From: Pseudomonas morbosilactucae
GTDB lineage: Bacteria > Pseudomonadota > Gammaproteobacteria > Pseudomonadales > Pseudomonadaceae
Assembly: GCF_023241715.1 (NCBI RefSeq)
Contig: NZ_JALQCW010000070.1
Coordinates: 1 to 64,000 of the forward strand
Direction: 5' to 3'
Length of the DNA: 64,000 nucleotides
Positions 52,183 to 61,349 of the stretch are shown here, one piece after another; position 1 is the first letter of the stretch, and the number at the start of each line of letters is the position of its first letter. Both the position numbers and the translations under genes were made by a program. The notes under the pieces were generated by a model. It was not told the origin of the DNA, ran no database searches, and saw nothing but the letters and a program-made list of their open reading frames with translations.

Positions 52183-53250
52183 ATGGGAAATGGTCAGGGC
52201 AAACGCGTCGTTGTCATTGGTGCAGGTATCGTGGGTGCGTCACTGGCGTATCACCTGGCTGGTAAAGGCGCGAATGTAACGTTGATCGAGGCTGAAGGCA
52301 TCGCGTCAGGAGTGACTGGACGCTCATTCGCGTGGATCAACACCTCACACCACGAACCTGACCCCATTGCGCAGCTGCGCGGTGCTGCAATCGAGGAGTA
52401 CCGCCGACTCGAAACGCAGCTGCCTAACCTGAAGATACGATGGACCGGCGCCTTGTCTTACAGTGCGAAGTCGGATGAAGAACTCGCGCCTTCAGGTCAC
52501 CAGGCGTTGGACAACAAGGTGTCGCGATCACAGATTCTCGACCTTGAACCCAATCTCAAGAACCCTCCCCAATCTGGTTTATTTGCGGCTGAAGAAGGAG
52601 CGTTGGACGCCGTGGCCGCTGCGCATGCGTTGATCGCCGGCGCCGAGGCATATGGGGCGAAGGTTCTCACTCATACCCGAGTTCAGGGTTTTGTAACTAA
52701 GGGTGCGAAGGTGACCGGAGTCGAAACAACAATCGGCACCCTCGATACCGATATCGTTGTATTGGCGGCCGGGACAGGTATCAACAAGCTGGCAGACATG
52801 CTTGAAGTGTCCCTTCCGATTGAGGCCTCGCCTGCCATTTTCATCCGTTACAAATCACAACCCGACCTTGTGCACACCCTGATCTCCAGCCCTGAAATGG
52901 AAGTGAGGCAAAGCGCGGATGGTGCGTTGCTGGCGGCAGAGGATTACTTGGACGACACCCTGGAGAATCAGCCAACAGCGATAGCGCTTCGAACTGCCAA
53001 GGCAATCCAGAACGAACTCCATGGGGTGGTTTCCATAGATCCGGAATCAGCGTGTATCGGACTCAGGCCCATGCCTGCCGATGGTATTCCCATCGTCGGT
53101 TATCTACCAAAAGTGGGCGGCGTCTATGTGTGTGCAATGCACCCTGGCATTACTTTGGCGGCGATAGTTGGACGCCTTGCCAGTGAGGAGATCATCGACG
53201 ACAAGGCATCCAGTGCCCTTTGCCTGTGTCGGCCCGCTCGATTCTTATAG
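52183..53250 (+). CDS. FAD-dependent oxidoreductase (DAO family)
   Basis: 355 residues from the ATG at 52183, which has GGAGG six bases before. The dinucleotide-binding motif VVVIGAGIVGASLAYHLAGKGANVTLIE follows at once, the normal place for a DAO-family start. GIASGVTGRSFAWIN and CIGLRPMPADGIPIVGYLP are further family motifs. It should oxidise an amine or amino acid. Codon use is less G/C-biased than in core genes nearby. Alternative start at 51934. Confidence 0.8.
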   Translation: MGNGQGKRVVVIGAGIVGASLAYHLAGKGANVTLIEAEGIASGVTGRSFAWINTSHHEPDPIAQLRGAAIEEYRRLETQLPNLKIRWTGALSYSAKSDEELAPSGHQALDNKVSRSQILDLEPNLKNPPQSGLFAAEEGALDAVAAAHALIAGAEAYGAKVLTHTRVQGFVTKGAKVTGVETTIGTLDTDIVVLAAGTGINKLADMLEVSLPIEASPAIFIRYKSQPDLVHTLISSPEMEVRQSADGALLAAEDYLDDTLENQPTAIALRTAKAIQNELHGVVSIDPESACIGLRPMPADGIPIVGYLPKVGGVYVCAMHPGITLAAIVGRLASEEIIDDKASSALCLCRPARFL

Positions 53251-53299
53251 CCGCAGTGAGTCCTCTTGTGGGGCAGCAAACTTTACTCAGGAATTAACC

Positions 53300-53515
53300 A
53301 TGCACTGCCCCACCTGCGGTGAATACGGGGACCTTGCCGTGTTCAGCGTCAAGCAGACAAAAGCACAGGTCATTGCCTGTACCGAGTGTGATTCGCTGTG
53401 GAAGACCGCGGATATGACGGCCATTGGCGAAACGTTTTTAGACGTCGCCGATTACCTGCGTGAACAGCATCTGGCGCCGGACTGGAGCGCGTTGACGCTG
53501 TTGCGCAGGATCTGA
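53300..53515 (+). CDS. Small zinc-ribbon-like protein
   Basis: 71 residues; AGGAA lies before the ATG. Two Cys pairs (MHCPTCGE and IACTECDSLW) form a probable zinc knuckle, followed by a helical part (TFLDVADYLREQH). No known function; sits 49 bases after the FAD oxidoreductase gene. Confidence 0.65.
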   Translation: MHCPTCGEYGDLAVFSVKQTKAQVIACTECDSLWKTADMTAIGETFLDVADYLREQHLAPDWSALTLLRRI

Positions 53516-53563
53516 CTCCGCCTGTAGGTGCTCGCTCGGTCATCCGGCCCATAGCGGCTACGG

Positions 53564-54730
53564 CTAAGGCGTAAAGCGCCAATACACCCCGTTCCCATCA
53601 GTGACCTGGGAGAGTTTTTGCCGCTGCCCTGGGCGTTTGCCGGTGTTGATGATGTTGTAGATGTCGTAGATCAGCGTGGTCGAATCGCCGTAGTACGAGT
53701 GGCTGAGAAAGTCGGTCTTGACCAGGCTGGCGTCGACCGTATCGATGCCGGGCGCCACCATCAGGTTGTCGGATACAAAGCCCGCGCGGGGGTATTTGTG
53801 AAAGGTCTTGGAGGCCAGCAACGCCCAGTCCTTATCCGAGACATACAGGGTCACCGGCCATTTGGCGGGGGTGATGCCGGGGACGATTTCATCGGCAAAG
53901 ACATCGGAATCGATATCCGGCGCCGCCAGGATGACTTCCTTGATTTTCCCCCTGAGCTGCGGGTGCTGCATGTTCAGGGTCACCAGGCTACTGGCCACGG
54001 CGCGATTGCCCATGCTGTGGGCGATCAGGTAGACCTTCTTCACACTGGGCTTTTTCAGGTAGTCCACCAGGAACGCGTAAAACTTGGTCTTGGCCGCCTC
54101 GATCGCCGCTTCATCCGGCACGTACTCTTGGGGCTTGCCCGCCGAGGGCCAGCTATAGAACGCCGGCACCCCTTTAAAATCGAGATCGTAGGCCATCTGC
54201 GCAGTGCGCTTGGCGGCGTCTTCAAACGTCACGTTGTAGCCGTGCACATAGATGAAACTGGAGCCGTTTTCTTTCAGGCGATGGCTGATCAGTTGATCGA
54301 ACTCGGCCTTGGCCACCACGCCCCCGCCGAGGATGGCAATATGTTTATCCGGGTTCTCGGACCACTCGAGCTTGAACCAGGACGGCGATTCGATCACCCC
54401 GGTCTTGTGGTCGAACGGAATCTTCACATGGCAGTAGCCGTACACCAGCAATTTGCCGCGCTTTTGGCCCAGCGCATCAACGCAGCCTGTGTCGGAAAGC
54501 ACGTTGCGGTTAGTGGCAAAGAACACCGTGACGATCCCGGTCATCTTGTCGACGAACGCATTGCGCGCCGGGTCGGACACCTTGGGCAGGGTGCCGGTTG
54601 CCGCGCCTTCGACAGAGGGCTGTCGGTACGGGTCATAAGCGCCCTCGTCCCCCAGGTCTCTGCCGGCACTGCCACACGCGCTCAAAAGAGCCAGCGCGGC
54701 CAACAACACTATGCGCACGATCGCATCCAT
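53564..54730 (-). CDS. Lipoprotein alpha/beta hydrolase, DUF900 family
   Basis: 388 residues. The start IVRIVLLAALALLSACGS has a lipobox (LSAC). VTVFFATNRN is the DUF900 hallmark; YVHGYNVTFEDAAKRTAQ, the nucleophile elbow LIAHSMGNRAV (GxSxG type, AHSMG) and the late His region LSHSYYGDS complete an alpha/beta-hydrolase. Likely a surface or periplasmic lipase/esterase. It heads, in minus direction, a block of lipoprotein genes. Confidence 0.88.
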   Translation of the reverse strand: MDAIVRIVLLAALALLSACGSAGRDLGDEGAYDPYRQPSVEGAATGTLPKVSDPARNAFVDKMTGIVTVFFATNRNVLSDTGCVDALGQKRGKLLVYGYCHVKIPFDHKTGVIESPSWFKLEWSENPDKHIAILGGGVVAKAEFDQLISHRLKENGSSFIYVHGYNVTFEDAAKRTAQMAYDLDFKGVPAFYSWPSAGKPQEYVPDEAAIEAAKTKFYAFLVDYLKKPSVKKVYLIAHSMGNRAVASSLVTLNMQHPQLRGKIKEVILAAPDIDSDVFADEIVPGITPAKWPVTLYVSDKDWALLASKTFHKYPRAGFVSDNLMVAPGIDTVDASLVKTDFLSHSYYGDSTTLIYDIYNIINTGKRPGQRQKLSQVTDGNGVYWRFTP

Positions 54731-54840
54731 TCGTATCGATTCCTGGGGTTCAAGCAGCGGGAAAACAGGCCGCAGATTTAATCGAAATCAGCCCTGGGTG
54801 TCCAATCCGCATCCACCCCATCGCCCGATTCACGCCCATA

Positions 54841-54876
54841 AAAAACGCCGCTTGCCCGTCAGGCCAAGCGGCGTTT
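54841..54876 (-). terminator. Intrinsic terminator of the lipoprotein genes
   Basis: Twelve-base perfect stem AAACGCCGCTTG/CAAGCGGCGTTT, then a T-run on the minus strand. Located 29 bases after the stop of the lipoprotein gene at 54906. Confidence 0.9.
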
Positions 54877-54905
54877 CAACGGCAGCAGTGCCGCTCGCGT
54901 CGCGT

Positions 54906-55493
54906 TTACAACAGGCGACGCTGCACGGCTTCTTCCAGGGTGCTGCGGGCCAGTTCCTGGACCACGTCGCGGGTGTCTTGCTGGAAGGGAATCGCCACGA
55001 TCAGCAGCAATTGCATCCAGGTGCGCACCGATTCGCTTTTACGGATGCGCCCCACTTCCTGACCGTCCTTGTCTTTGAACACGGTTTCCAGGGTGAAGGT
55101 GTTTTTCGCCGTGGACGGAATGATAAAGAAGGTCGCGCCCGTGATGATCGCCGAGGCCATGCTGAACTGTTCGTTGTTGTACAGGGTGGCTTCGGCATAG
55201 AGGTCCGATTCGACCTTGTCGGTGCTGACCCGGGTAAAGCGCCCGGACTCACGGAACGCCTCGGCCACCGCGGTTTCCCAGGCCGCGGCCGGGGCGCCAG
55301 CGGCGGCGTTGGCCGGCCCACCGTTGACCTGGAACATCGCGGTGGTGCGCACAAAGGCGCTGGGCTTTTGCGCTGGCGCTTCGGCGGTTGGCGGCCAGGC
55401 CTTGACCGGGGGCAGTTCGTGTTGCGAGTAGGACGCGCAGCCCGTCAGCAGAACGGCCGCGAGCACCAGGGCATGTTTGATTGAACCCAACAT
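54906..55493 (-). CDS. Lipoprotein of unknown function
   Basis: 195 residues from the ATG at 55493. IKHALVLAAVLLTGCAS ends in a lipobox. The mature protein has a core of beta strands, a hydrophobic middle (MASAIITGATFFIIPS), and KDKDGQEVGR then a long C-terminal helix. The layout matches the gene just upstream, so the two may be paralogues. Followed by a strong terminator. Confidence 0.75.
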   Translation of the reverse strand: MLGSIKHALVLAAVLLTGCASYSQHELPPVKAWPPTAEAPAQKPSAFVRTTAMFQVNGGPANAAAGAPAAAWETAVAEAFRESGRFTRVSTDKVESDLYAEATLYNNEQFSMASAIITGATFFIIPSTAKNTFTLETVFKDKDGQEVGRIRKSESVRTWMQLLLIVAIPFQQDTRDVVQELARSTLEEAVQRRLL

Positions 55494-55509
55494 AGATTGC
55501 TCCTTGAAC

Positions 55510-56121
55510 TTAGTGTTTTGGCAAACGCGCCGTGGCGGTATCGAGCAACTGCGACACCAGTTCATTCAGTTGCTTGGCGCCCTGGGTGGGTGCCCAGTAT
55601 TCACGGCCATAGAGACCGACGTTACGCTCGAACTTGACCTGCTCCTGGGCACTGGCCAGCTCTTTGCCGTCGCGGTCGACAACCACCAGGTTGCCTGCCA
55701 GGTCGAAGGTGTCGACGTAGATCGGGCCGTTGACCCAGATCCAGATCGTCAGGGTTAGCAACGCCCCGGGCACGTAGCCAGGGTGCGGCGCGCGATGGCC
55801 CTTGAGGGAGGTCATGTTGAACTTGAGCACCACGTCGTTCTCGCCGAGGCGCGTCGGGTATTCACTGACCTGATTGAAGTAGGCGCCGGTCTTCACGTAC
55901 TGGTTGAGCTGCGTGGTGAGCGAGCGGCTGATGGCCGTGCGGGTGGCTTCGTCGATGCCGGGGGCGGATACCACCACATCGGCCAGTTGCGCGGTGCGCG
56001 GGCTGCTGATCGGGGCCGGGTGTAGCGGAGCGCCAAGCGGGCCGGTGACGTTATAGGAAACACAGCCGGTCATCGACAGCGTGGCCATGAGGGCTGCGGC
56101 CTTGAGCAAGGTTTTCAACAC
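55510..56121 (-). CDS. Lipoprotein of unknown function, probable paralogue of the next gene
   Basis: 203 residues. LLKAAALMATLSMTGCVS has a lipobox (MTGC). Like its neighbour it has a hydrophobic middle (YVPGALLTLTIWIWVNG), VVDRDGKELAS and a helical end (LNELVSQLLDTATA). It lies 16 bases upstream of the neighbouring lipoprotein gene, so they are co-transcribed. Predicted to sit in the outer membrane. Confidence 0.75.
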   Translation of the reverse strand: MLKTLLKAAALMATLSMTGCVSYNVTGPLGAPLHPAPISSPRTAQLADVVVSAPGIDEATRTAISRSLTTQLNQYVKTGAYFNQVSEYPTRLGENDVVLKFNMTSLKGHRAPHPGYVPGALLTLTIWIWVNGPIYVDTFDLAGNLVVVDRDGKELASAQEQVKFERNVGLYGREYWAPTQGAKQLNELVSQLLDTATARLPKH

Positions 56122-56227
56122 AAAACATCCTTATTAATGAGCAAACAACATCAAGGTCCCGACCCAAGGGTCGGTGACTTCAGGAAAAGCTCGGGGGTCA
56201 TGGCTTGGCCGCACAGCGGCCACGCCG

Positions 56228-56719
56228 TTAATGGGCAGGGTCTTTGGACGGTGGCGCCTTGAGCCGTGCAGCATCGATGCCGCACGCCAGATTGCGCAGC
56301 TCACCCAGCAGCGATTGCCGGGGGAACGGGGTCCATTGCGCCACGTCTTCCTTGCGCATGACTTCCACACCCTTGGCAAAGGGCTCGGAGAAATACACCC
56401 GACCGAATTGCGCCGACTCGTCCCGCTCACAGTTGATCACCCGGGTTGCACGGGAGCTGTAGATCGGTGGTTTGCCACCGCTCAACTGAGTGGGCTTGCC
56501 GTAGTTGTTGACCAGGTAGAACTGCCGCAACTGCGGGTTGTTCTGGTAAAGGGCCAAGGAGTCGCCGGCAAAATAAGTGGCCAGCTCCGGGGTTGCCAGC
56601 ACCGTGAACATGTTGGCGGGCGGGGTCGGCTGTACCTGCGGCGGGGTAGAGGTCTGCGCAGCGTCGTGAGTGCAACCGCCCAACACAATGACGGCGCTCA
56701 AGCACCAGGCCCGATTCAT
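56228..56719 (-). CDS. Lipoprotein, surface-adhesin protein E-like
   Basis: 163 residues from the ATG at 56719. CLSAVIVLGGCTHD has a lipobox. IYSSRATRVINCERDES, FGRVYFSEPF and WTPFPRQSLLGELRNLACG resemble the surface-adhesin E (protein E of Haemophilus) family. The paired Cys (INC, LAC) would form the family's disulfide. The start overlaps the preceding gene's stop in an ATGA. Confidence 0.7.
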   Translation of the reverse strand: MNRAWCLSAVIVLGGCTHDAAQTSTPPQVQPTPPANMFTVLATPELATYFAGDSLALYQNNPQLRQFYLVNNYGKPTQLSGGKPPIYSSRATRVINCERDESAQFGRVYFSEPFAKGVEVMRKEDVAQWTPFPRQSLLGELRNLACGIDAARLKAPPSKDPAH

Positions 56720-57363
56720 TGCCCAGCCCTCTGGGTCATGTCCGGCCGCTCCTGATCCAGCAACTGCGCATCGACACTGCCCTGCAGCGAGCAGAGCAAG
56801 CGGGTCTTGCCGTCTTCGATGCTGAGCATAAGTATTTTTTCCGCCGAGCCGGGCGCCGGAGCGATGCCTGAGGCCGCCGCCGGGTTGTCTTGCCACGGTG
56901 ACTCGGCATTCAACTTGATCTGCGGCCTGGAAATAAAGTACTCGCCGACCTCCTGCCAACCCGCCTGGGGCAACGCGGCCATGACCGCCTCGCGACTGGC
57001 GTCGACTTCAAAGCCCCAGAAGTAATAGGTGCCCTGCTCGCCCAAATCAAAGACCCGGTCGTAATAAGCGGTCAGCCGCAGGCCCTTGTCATCGAGGGGC
57101 TTGGAGAAATATTGCAGGGCGGTTTCAGTCTTGCGGCGGTCAGCCACCGGCACCCAGGCCAGGCCACGCTGTTCATCCTGGGCCAGCTTCACCACGCGCC
57201 CCAGTTCGCCGCGTTGTTCGTACAAGGTCTTGAAGAAAGCCGGTTGGCATTGAGTCAGGCTGTCGCTCAGGTTCGCCGCCAGCGAGTGGCCGGCACACAG
57301 ACTCAGCAGCAGCGCCATCAGCGGCTTTGCCGAGGGGCGAAAAAACGTGCGGGTCAATTCCAT
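56716..57363 (-). CDS. Exported protein of unknown function
   Basis: 215 residues from the ATG at 57363, AGGAGG upstream. A signal peptide (LMALLLSLCAGHSLA) is followed by two Cys far apart (LTQCQ near the start, RLLCSL near the end). The body is alpha/beta with GTYYFWGFEVDASREAVMAAL. It overlaps the adhesin-E-like gene by four bases, so they act together or share expression. No family recognised. Confidence 0.7.
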   Translation of the reverse strand: MELTRTFFRPSAKPLMALLLSLCAGHSLAANLSDSLTQCQPAFFKTLYEQRGELGRVVKLAQDEQRGLAWVPVADRRKTETALQYFSKPLDDKGLRLTAYYDRVFDLGEQGTYYFWGFEVDASREAVMAALPQAGWQEVGEYFISRPQIKLNAESPWQDNPAAASGIAPAPGSAEKILMLSIEDGKTRLLCSLQGSVDAQLLDQERPDMTQRAGQ

Positions 57364-57520
57364 GGTCTGGAGCCTCCTGATGAAAAAAAGACCCGACTCT
57401 AAACGCCAGACGCCCTCGGCACAAATCAGGGTGTGGACATCGAGCCTGTTTCCGCCCTGACAGCCACCCACTCCCCGTCGCGACTTTTACCCGATTCGCC
57501 CAGCAGCACAGGACCTGCGC

Positions 57521-58171
57521 TCACTCCCCTCTCACCTGCTTGAGCCAATTCCAGAAAGGGTCATCCGACTCCCGATCATCCATGCTCACGGTCGTGGAAA
57601 CGATGTCCGCTGCCCGCGCCGGAATACTCAATCCAAGTGTCTGTTCGACGTGAGCGCGAAACAGACGGGGCGGCGGTGGATAGTCGCCATCGCCGTACTC
57701 CTCCTCTCGGACCTCATCGGGTGTTTGCTGAAATTGCTCAGGCCAGCAGAGTTCGTCGTAACCGATGGCCAGCAGGCGCAGCAGGTCCTCCATGTTGCGT
57801 GTCAGCACGCAAAGCATCACCGACCCGGAGCCCGAGCCCAGGTGGACCATGCGCTGCTGCCCCTGGTCGTCCAGCCACAGCCCCGCCCATGAACCGTCCC
57901 CGCCGGTCCTGAGGAATATCACCAGTCGCCGGTTAACCTCGGGGTCCTTACTGGCGGTCCACACAGCGGTGTCGGCCGGCTCCGGCACATGGAAGCTGGT
58001 GGTCGCGATATCGCTGTATTCCGGTTCCGGGTGCAGGGTCATGTAGCGCCCGCCATCGCGGCGGGTGCGCACGCAGCCCTGCTCTTCCAGCAACACGAGG
58101 GCCTGGCGCAGCAGCGGCGGCAACGGATTAGCCGCCGGGAAGGCGGCCGTTATCTCATCGGTGAAGGTCAT
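57521..58171 (-). CDS. Hypothetical cytoplasmic protein
   Basis: 216 residues, acidic, no signal peptide. WAGLWLDDQGQQRMVHLGSGSGSVM and LLRLLAIGYDELCW resemble the middle of SMI1/KNR4-type immunity proteins, but the match is too weak to name it. The end is NWLKQVRGE. No effector gene is adjacent. Confidence 0.65.
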   Translation of the reverse strand: MTFTDEITAAFPAANPLPPLLRQALVLLEEQGCVRTRRDGGRYMTLHPEPEYSDIATTSFHVPEPADTAVWTASKDPEVNRRLVIFLRTGGDGSWAGLWLDDQGQQRMVHLGSGSGSVMLCVLTRNMEDLLRLLAIGYDELCWPEQFQQTPDEVREEEYGDGDYPPPPRLFRAHVEQTLGLSIPARAADIVSTTVSMDDRESDDPFWNWLKQVRGE

Positions 58172-58267
58172 GGCTTACCTGATTCGGGTCTGCGATGGCG
58201 AATGGTAAAGGGGATCAGCACCCACCGGCCATCCCACAAAAAGCCTGGGGGTTGGCCTGGGCATTGA

Positions 58268-59014
58268 TTACTGGGCGGGGCGGTCGTAACGCTCCTGAAT
58301 GCGCTTCAACTCGCCCGACTGGCGCATTTGCTCCAGGGCCTTGGCCCAGCTGGCTACCAGCTCGTCGTCGCAGTCGAGGCTGAAGGCGATGTGCAGCGAC
58401 GAACGATAAAGCTCGACGGGAATCTGCCGCAAAGTACCGGGGGCGATGTTCAGTTGGCGGCTGTAGTAGGCCACTCCTGCCGCGGTGTCGCCGACGATGA
58501 TGTCGGTGCGCCCGGCGAGCAGCATCCGATACAACTGCAAGCTCTCGGTGGCGGTTTTTTCAAGGTTGTTGAAGCCCTGCGACTGCAACGTGCGGGGGAT
58601 CAGCCCAGCATGTCGGGTGGTGATACGGGGGGCGAGCATCAGTTGCTCCAAGGAGTTCACCGGCTGCTGAGTATTGGCTCGCTGATAGGGGTAGATGGAC
58701 TCGTCCACAATCGGCCCGACCCACTTGTACAAGGGTTCGCGCTCCGCGTTGCGGAACAGGGAATACATGATGGTCTTGGGCCGGGTTTGCAGAATGCGAG
58801 CAGCTCGCATGCTGGGCAGCAGCAGCACCTCGAAGTCATCCCCGGTCAGCGCCATGATGCCCCGCACAATCTCCGTGGACATACCGGTGAGCTGGTTGTT
58901 CTCGCGGTAGTTGTACGGCGCCCACTCTTCAGTGACGACCTGATAGGGCTCGGCCCTGACGGGAGCCCCCAGCAATAGCCAAAGTAGCGCGGCAATAAGG
59001 ACTGATTGTTTCAA
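58268..59014 (-). CDS. Periplasmic amino-acid-type binding protein (SBP family 3)
   Basis: 248 residues. Signal peptide KQSVLIAALLWLLLGAPVRA, then EPYQVVTEEWAPYNYRENNQLTGMSTEIVRGIM, the typical opening of family 3 binding proteins. The C-terminal EQMRQSGELKRIQERY is also typical. No ABC permease genes adjacent, so it may serve as a stand-alone sensor or scavenger, as many Pseudomonas copies do. Confidence 0.88.
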   Translation of the reverse strand: MKQSVLIAALLWLLLGAPVRAEPYQVVTEEWAPYNYRENNQLTGMSTEIVRGIMALTGDDFEVLLLPSMRAARILQTRPKTIMYSLFRNAEREPLYKWVGPIVDESIYPYQRANTQQPVNSLEQLMLAPRITTRHAGLIPRTLQSQGFNNLEKTATESLQLYRMLLAGRTDIIVGDTAAGVAYYSRQLNIAPGTLRQIPVELYRSSLHIAFSLDCDDELVASWAKALEQMRQSGELKRIQERYDRPAQ

Positions 59015-59185
59015 ATGGTCTGCCTGGTGGGCGGTGCGGTGATCAAGGGCGGGTCTGATGAAAAAAAGGCAAGCGCAGTATAGACCCCGGCACAGGTCAA
59101 ACGCCGGGCGCGGTTATGTAAACCATCAACAGGACCGCTGATAGATGCAATTGCACACGGGCCCCCGATTCGTGCATCATCCGCA

Positions 59186-59204
59186 AATGTTAAACATTCT
59201 CATT
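59186..59204 (+). promoter_or_regulatory. Fur-box-like sequence upstream of pfeR
   Basis: AATGTTAAACATTCTCATT; its reverse, AATGAGAATGTTTAACATT, is close to known Fur boxes. It ends 15 bases before the pfeR ATG, placing the regulator genes under iron control. Confidence 0.65.
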
Positions 59205-59219
59205 TAAGCCCTTTCCCCC

Positions 59220-59912
59220 ATGACTCCCCATCTCCTGCTGGTCGAAGACGACGCGCGGCTGCGTCACGACCTGGACCTGCACTTTCGTCAACGCGGCTTT
59301 GCCGTGACCGCTTGCGCCAGCGGCACCCAAGGGCTGGACGCCGCGCAGGCCGGGCATTTTGACCTGGTGCTGCTGGACATCATGCTGCCCGGCATGGACG
59401 GCCTGTCGTTGCTGGAACGCCTGGGGGGCGAACAGAGCCCGCCGGTGATGCTGATGTCGGCCCTGGGGGCCGAGCAGGACCGCATCACCGGGTTTACCCG
59501 GGGCGCCGACGACTACCTGCCCAAGCCCTTCAGCCTGGCCGAACTGGATGCCCGGGCTGATGCCTTGTTGCGGCGCATGGCGCGGGCCCAGCGCCCGGCG
59601 CCAGAGGCCGGGAACCTGGCCCTGCAGTTCGATGACCAGGCCCAGGACGTGTTCAGCCACGGCCAGCCGGCCGGGCTCACCGGTTCGGAATATCGCTTGC
59701 TGATGACCCTGCGCGAACACCCCGGGGAGCCCCTGAGCAAGCCCTTCCTCTATCAGCAGGTGCTGCACCGCATCTACACCCGCCTCGACCGGGGCCTGGA
59801 TGTGCATGTGTGCAACTTGCGACGCAAACTGGCGGCCCTCGGCGTGCAGCGCTTGCAGATCCAGGCCGTGCGCGGCCAGGGGTACATTCTGCTGGACACG
59901 GAGCCGGCCTGA
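59220..59912 (+). CDS. pfeR: Response regulator of the ferric enterobactin system
   Basis: 230 residues, OmpR type. Receiver with LLVEDDARLRHDL, Asp53 in LVLLDIMLPGMDG and Lys in DYLPKPFSLAE; winged helix with LDVHVCNLRRKL. Its stop overlaps the kinase start by one base, and a TonB receptor and an esterase gene follow. That order matches pfeR-pfeS-pfeA-pfeE of P. aeruginosa, where PfeR activates pfeA when enterobactin is sensed. Confidence 0.88.
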   Translation: MTPHLLLVEDDARLRHDLDLHFRQRGFAVTACASGTQGLDAAQAGHFDLVLLDIMLPGMDGLSLLERLGGEQSPPVMLMSALGAEQDRITGFTRGADDYLPKPFSLAELDARADALLRRMARAQRPAPEAGNLALQFDDQAQDVFSHGQPAGLTGSEYRLLMTLREHPGEPLSKPFLYQQVLHRIYTRLDRGLDVHVCNLRRKLAALGVQRLQIQAVRGQGYILLDTEPA

Positions 59913-61273
59913 TGCGGCGTCACCCGTTGCTGTGGAAACTGGCACTGGTGCAGATCAGCTTCTGCCTGTTGCTGACCTGGATCATCTGGATCTGGGGCTT
60001 GTCGGCGGAGCGCCGCACCTATTTTCTCGACCCCGCCGACCGCCTGTTCCTGGCCCGCTATGCCCAGCGGGCAGAAGACCTGTGGCAGGCCCGGGACGCC
60101 CAGGCGATGGAGGCTTTCCGTCAGCAGTTGGCCCAGAACCAAGGCACCTGGGTGGCGGTGATCGGACCACGCCTGGAAAGCCTGGGGACTGCGCCGCTGA
60201 CGGCCGAGGAGTACAGCCACCTGACGTACATGCGCAAGCTGGACTGGCCGATGAGCCGACGCCTGCAAGATGAATTGCCTTACGTCAGCATTCCATTCCC
60301 CGAGCACCCGGAGCAGGGCCAACTGGTCATGCAATTGCCCGAGCGCCTGTTGCCCGGCGGCCTCACGCCCTGGACCCATGTGCTCAGCCACGGGGTCATG
60401 CCAACCCTGCTCGCTGCCCTCCTTGGCCTGGTGCTGTACCGCCATCTTGTCGTCCCCCTGAACCGCCTACGTGACCGCGCCGACGCCTTGCGCGCCGATG
60501 ACCTGGAGAGCGACGGCCTGGCCACGCCCCTGGTCAAGCGCCCCGACGAACTGGGGGAACTGGCCCTGGCCTTCGAACACATGGCCGAGCGCCTGCGCCA
60601 GAGCCTGGCTCAGCAGCGCCTGTTACTGCGCACCTTGTCCCACGAACTGCGCACGCCCCTGGCGCGGCTGCGCATCGCCCATGACAGCGCCCTGCCGCCG
60701 GAGCAGATGCGTCAGCGCCTGGACCGGGAAATCAACGACATGCAGCGTCTGCTGGAAGACACCCTGGACCTGGCCTGGCTCGACACCGAACGCCCGCAGT
60801 TGCCCACCGAACCGGTGCTGGTGCTGTCGATCTGGGAAGCCCTGCGCGAAGACGCCTGCTTTGAAAGCGGCTGGGACCCCACGCGCCTGCCCTGCCTGCT
60901 GGACACCGACTGCTGCGTGCAGGTGCACCTGGACAGCCTGGCCCAGGCCCTGGAAAACCTGCTGCGCAACGCCATCCGCTATTCCCCGCCCGAGGGCCGG
61001 GTCCGCCTGCACGGCTGGCGCGAAGGCGACGCGTGGCACCTGTGCCTGGAAGACCAGGGCCCCGGCGTGGCGGAGGAGGATCTGCAACGGATCTTCCTGC
61101 CCTACCAGCGCCTGGAATCGTCCGCCGGTGAGGGTTTCGGCCTGGGCCTGGCGATTGCCCGGCGGGCGGTAGAGTTGCAACAGGGGCGCTTGTGGGCCAG
61201 CAACGGCCAGCCCGGGCTGTGCATGCACCTGCTGTTGCCCGCCGCCGACGCCGAGAAGTGTTTAGAAAGTTAA
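59912..61273 (+). CDS. pfeS: Sensor histidine kinase of the ferric enterobactin system
   Basis: 453 residues. Membrane segments at about 10-30 (LALVQISFCLLLTWIIWIWG) and 162-178 flank a periplasmic domain of some 130 residues. HAMP region, then the H-box LSHELRTPLARL with His244, N-box ENLLRNAIRYS and G-boxes EDQGPGVAEED and GFGLGLAI. By context it senses ferric enterobactin or a similar catecholate in the periplasm and phosphorylates PfeR. Confidence 0.87.
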   Translation: MRRHPLLWKLALVQISFCLLLTWIIWIWGLSAERRTYFLDPADRLFLARYAQRAEDLWQARDAQAMEAFRQQLAQNQGTWVAVIGPRLESLGTAPLTAEEYSHLTYMRKLDWPMSRRLQDELPYVSIPFPEHPEQGQLVMQLPERLLPGGLTPWTHVLSHGVMPTLLAALLGLVLYRHLVVPLNRLRDRADALRADDLESDGLATPLVKRPDELGELALAFEHMAERLRQSLAQQRLLLRTLSHELRTPLARLRIAHDSALPPEQMRQRLDREINDMQRLLEDTLDLAWLDTERPQLPTEPVLVLSIWEALREDACFESGWDPTRLPCLLDTDCCVQVHLDSLAQALENLLRNAIRYSPPEGRVRLHGWREGDAWHLCLEDQGPGVAEEDLQRIFLPYQRLESSAGEGFGLGLAIARRAVELQQGRLWASNGQPGLCMHLLLPAADAEKCLES

Positions 61274-61287
61274 TGCGCTTTACTCGC

Positions 61288-61307
61288 AAATAACAGTCAT
61301 TATCATT
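61288..61307 (+). promoter_or_regulatory. Fur box upstream of pfeA
   Basis: AAATAACAGTCATTATCATT fits the Fur consensus well, 15 bases after the pfeS stop and 43 bases before the pfeA start. Gives pfeA a separate iron-controlled promoter. Confidence 0.75.
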
Positions 61308-61349
61308 CGTGATCTTCCTGTTTCAGGCTGATTGCCCGGAGATCACCCC

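Noticed and set aside
57521..58171. SMI1/KNR4 immunity protein
   Set aside because: Similarity is vague and no polymorphic toxin gene is adjacent.
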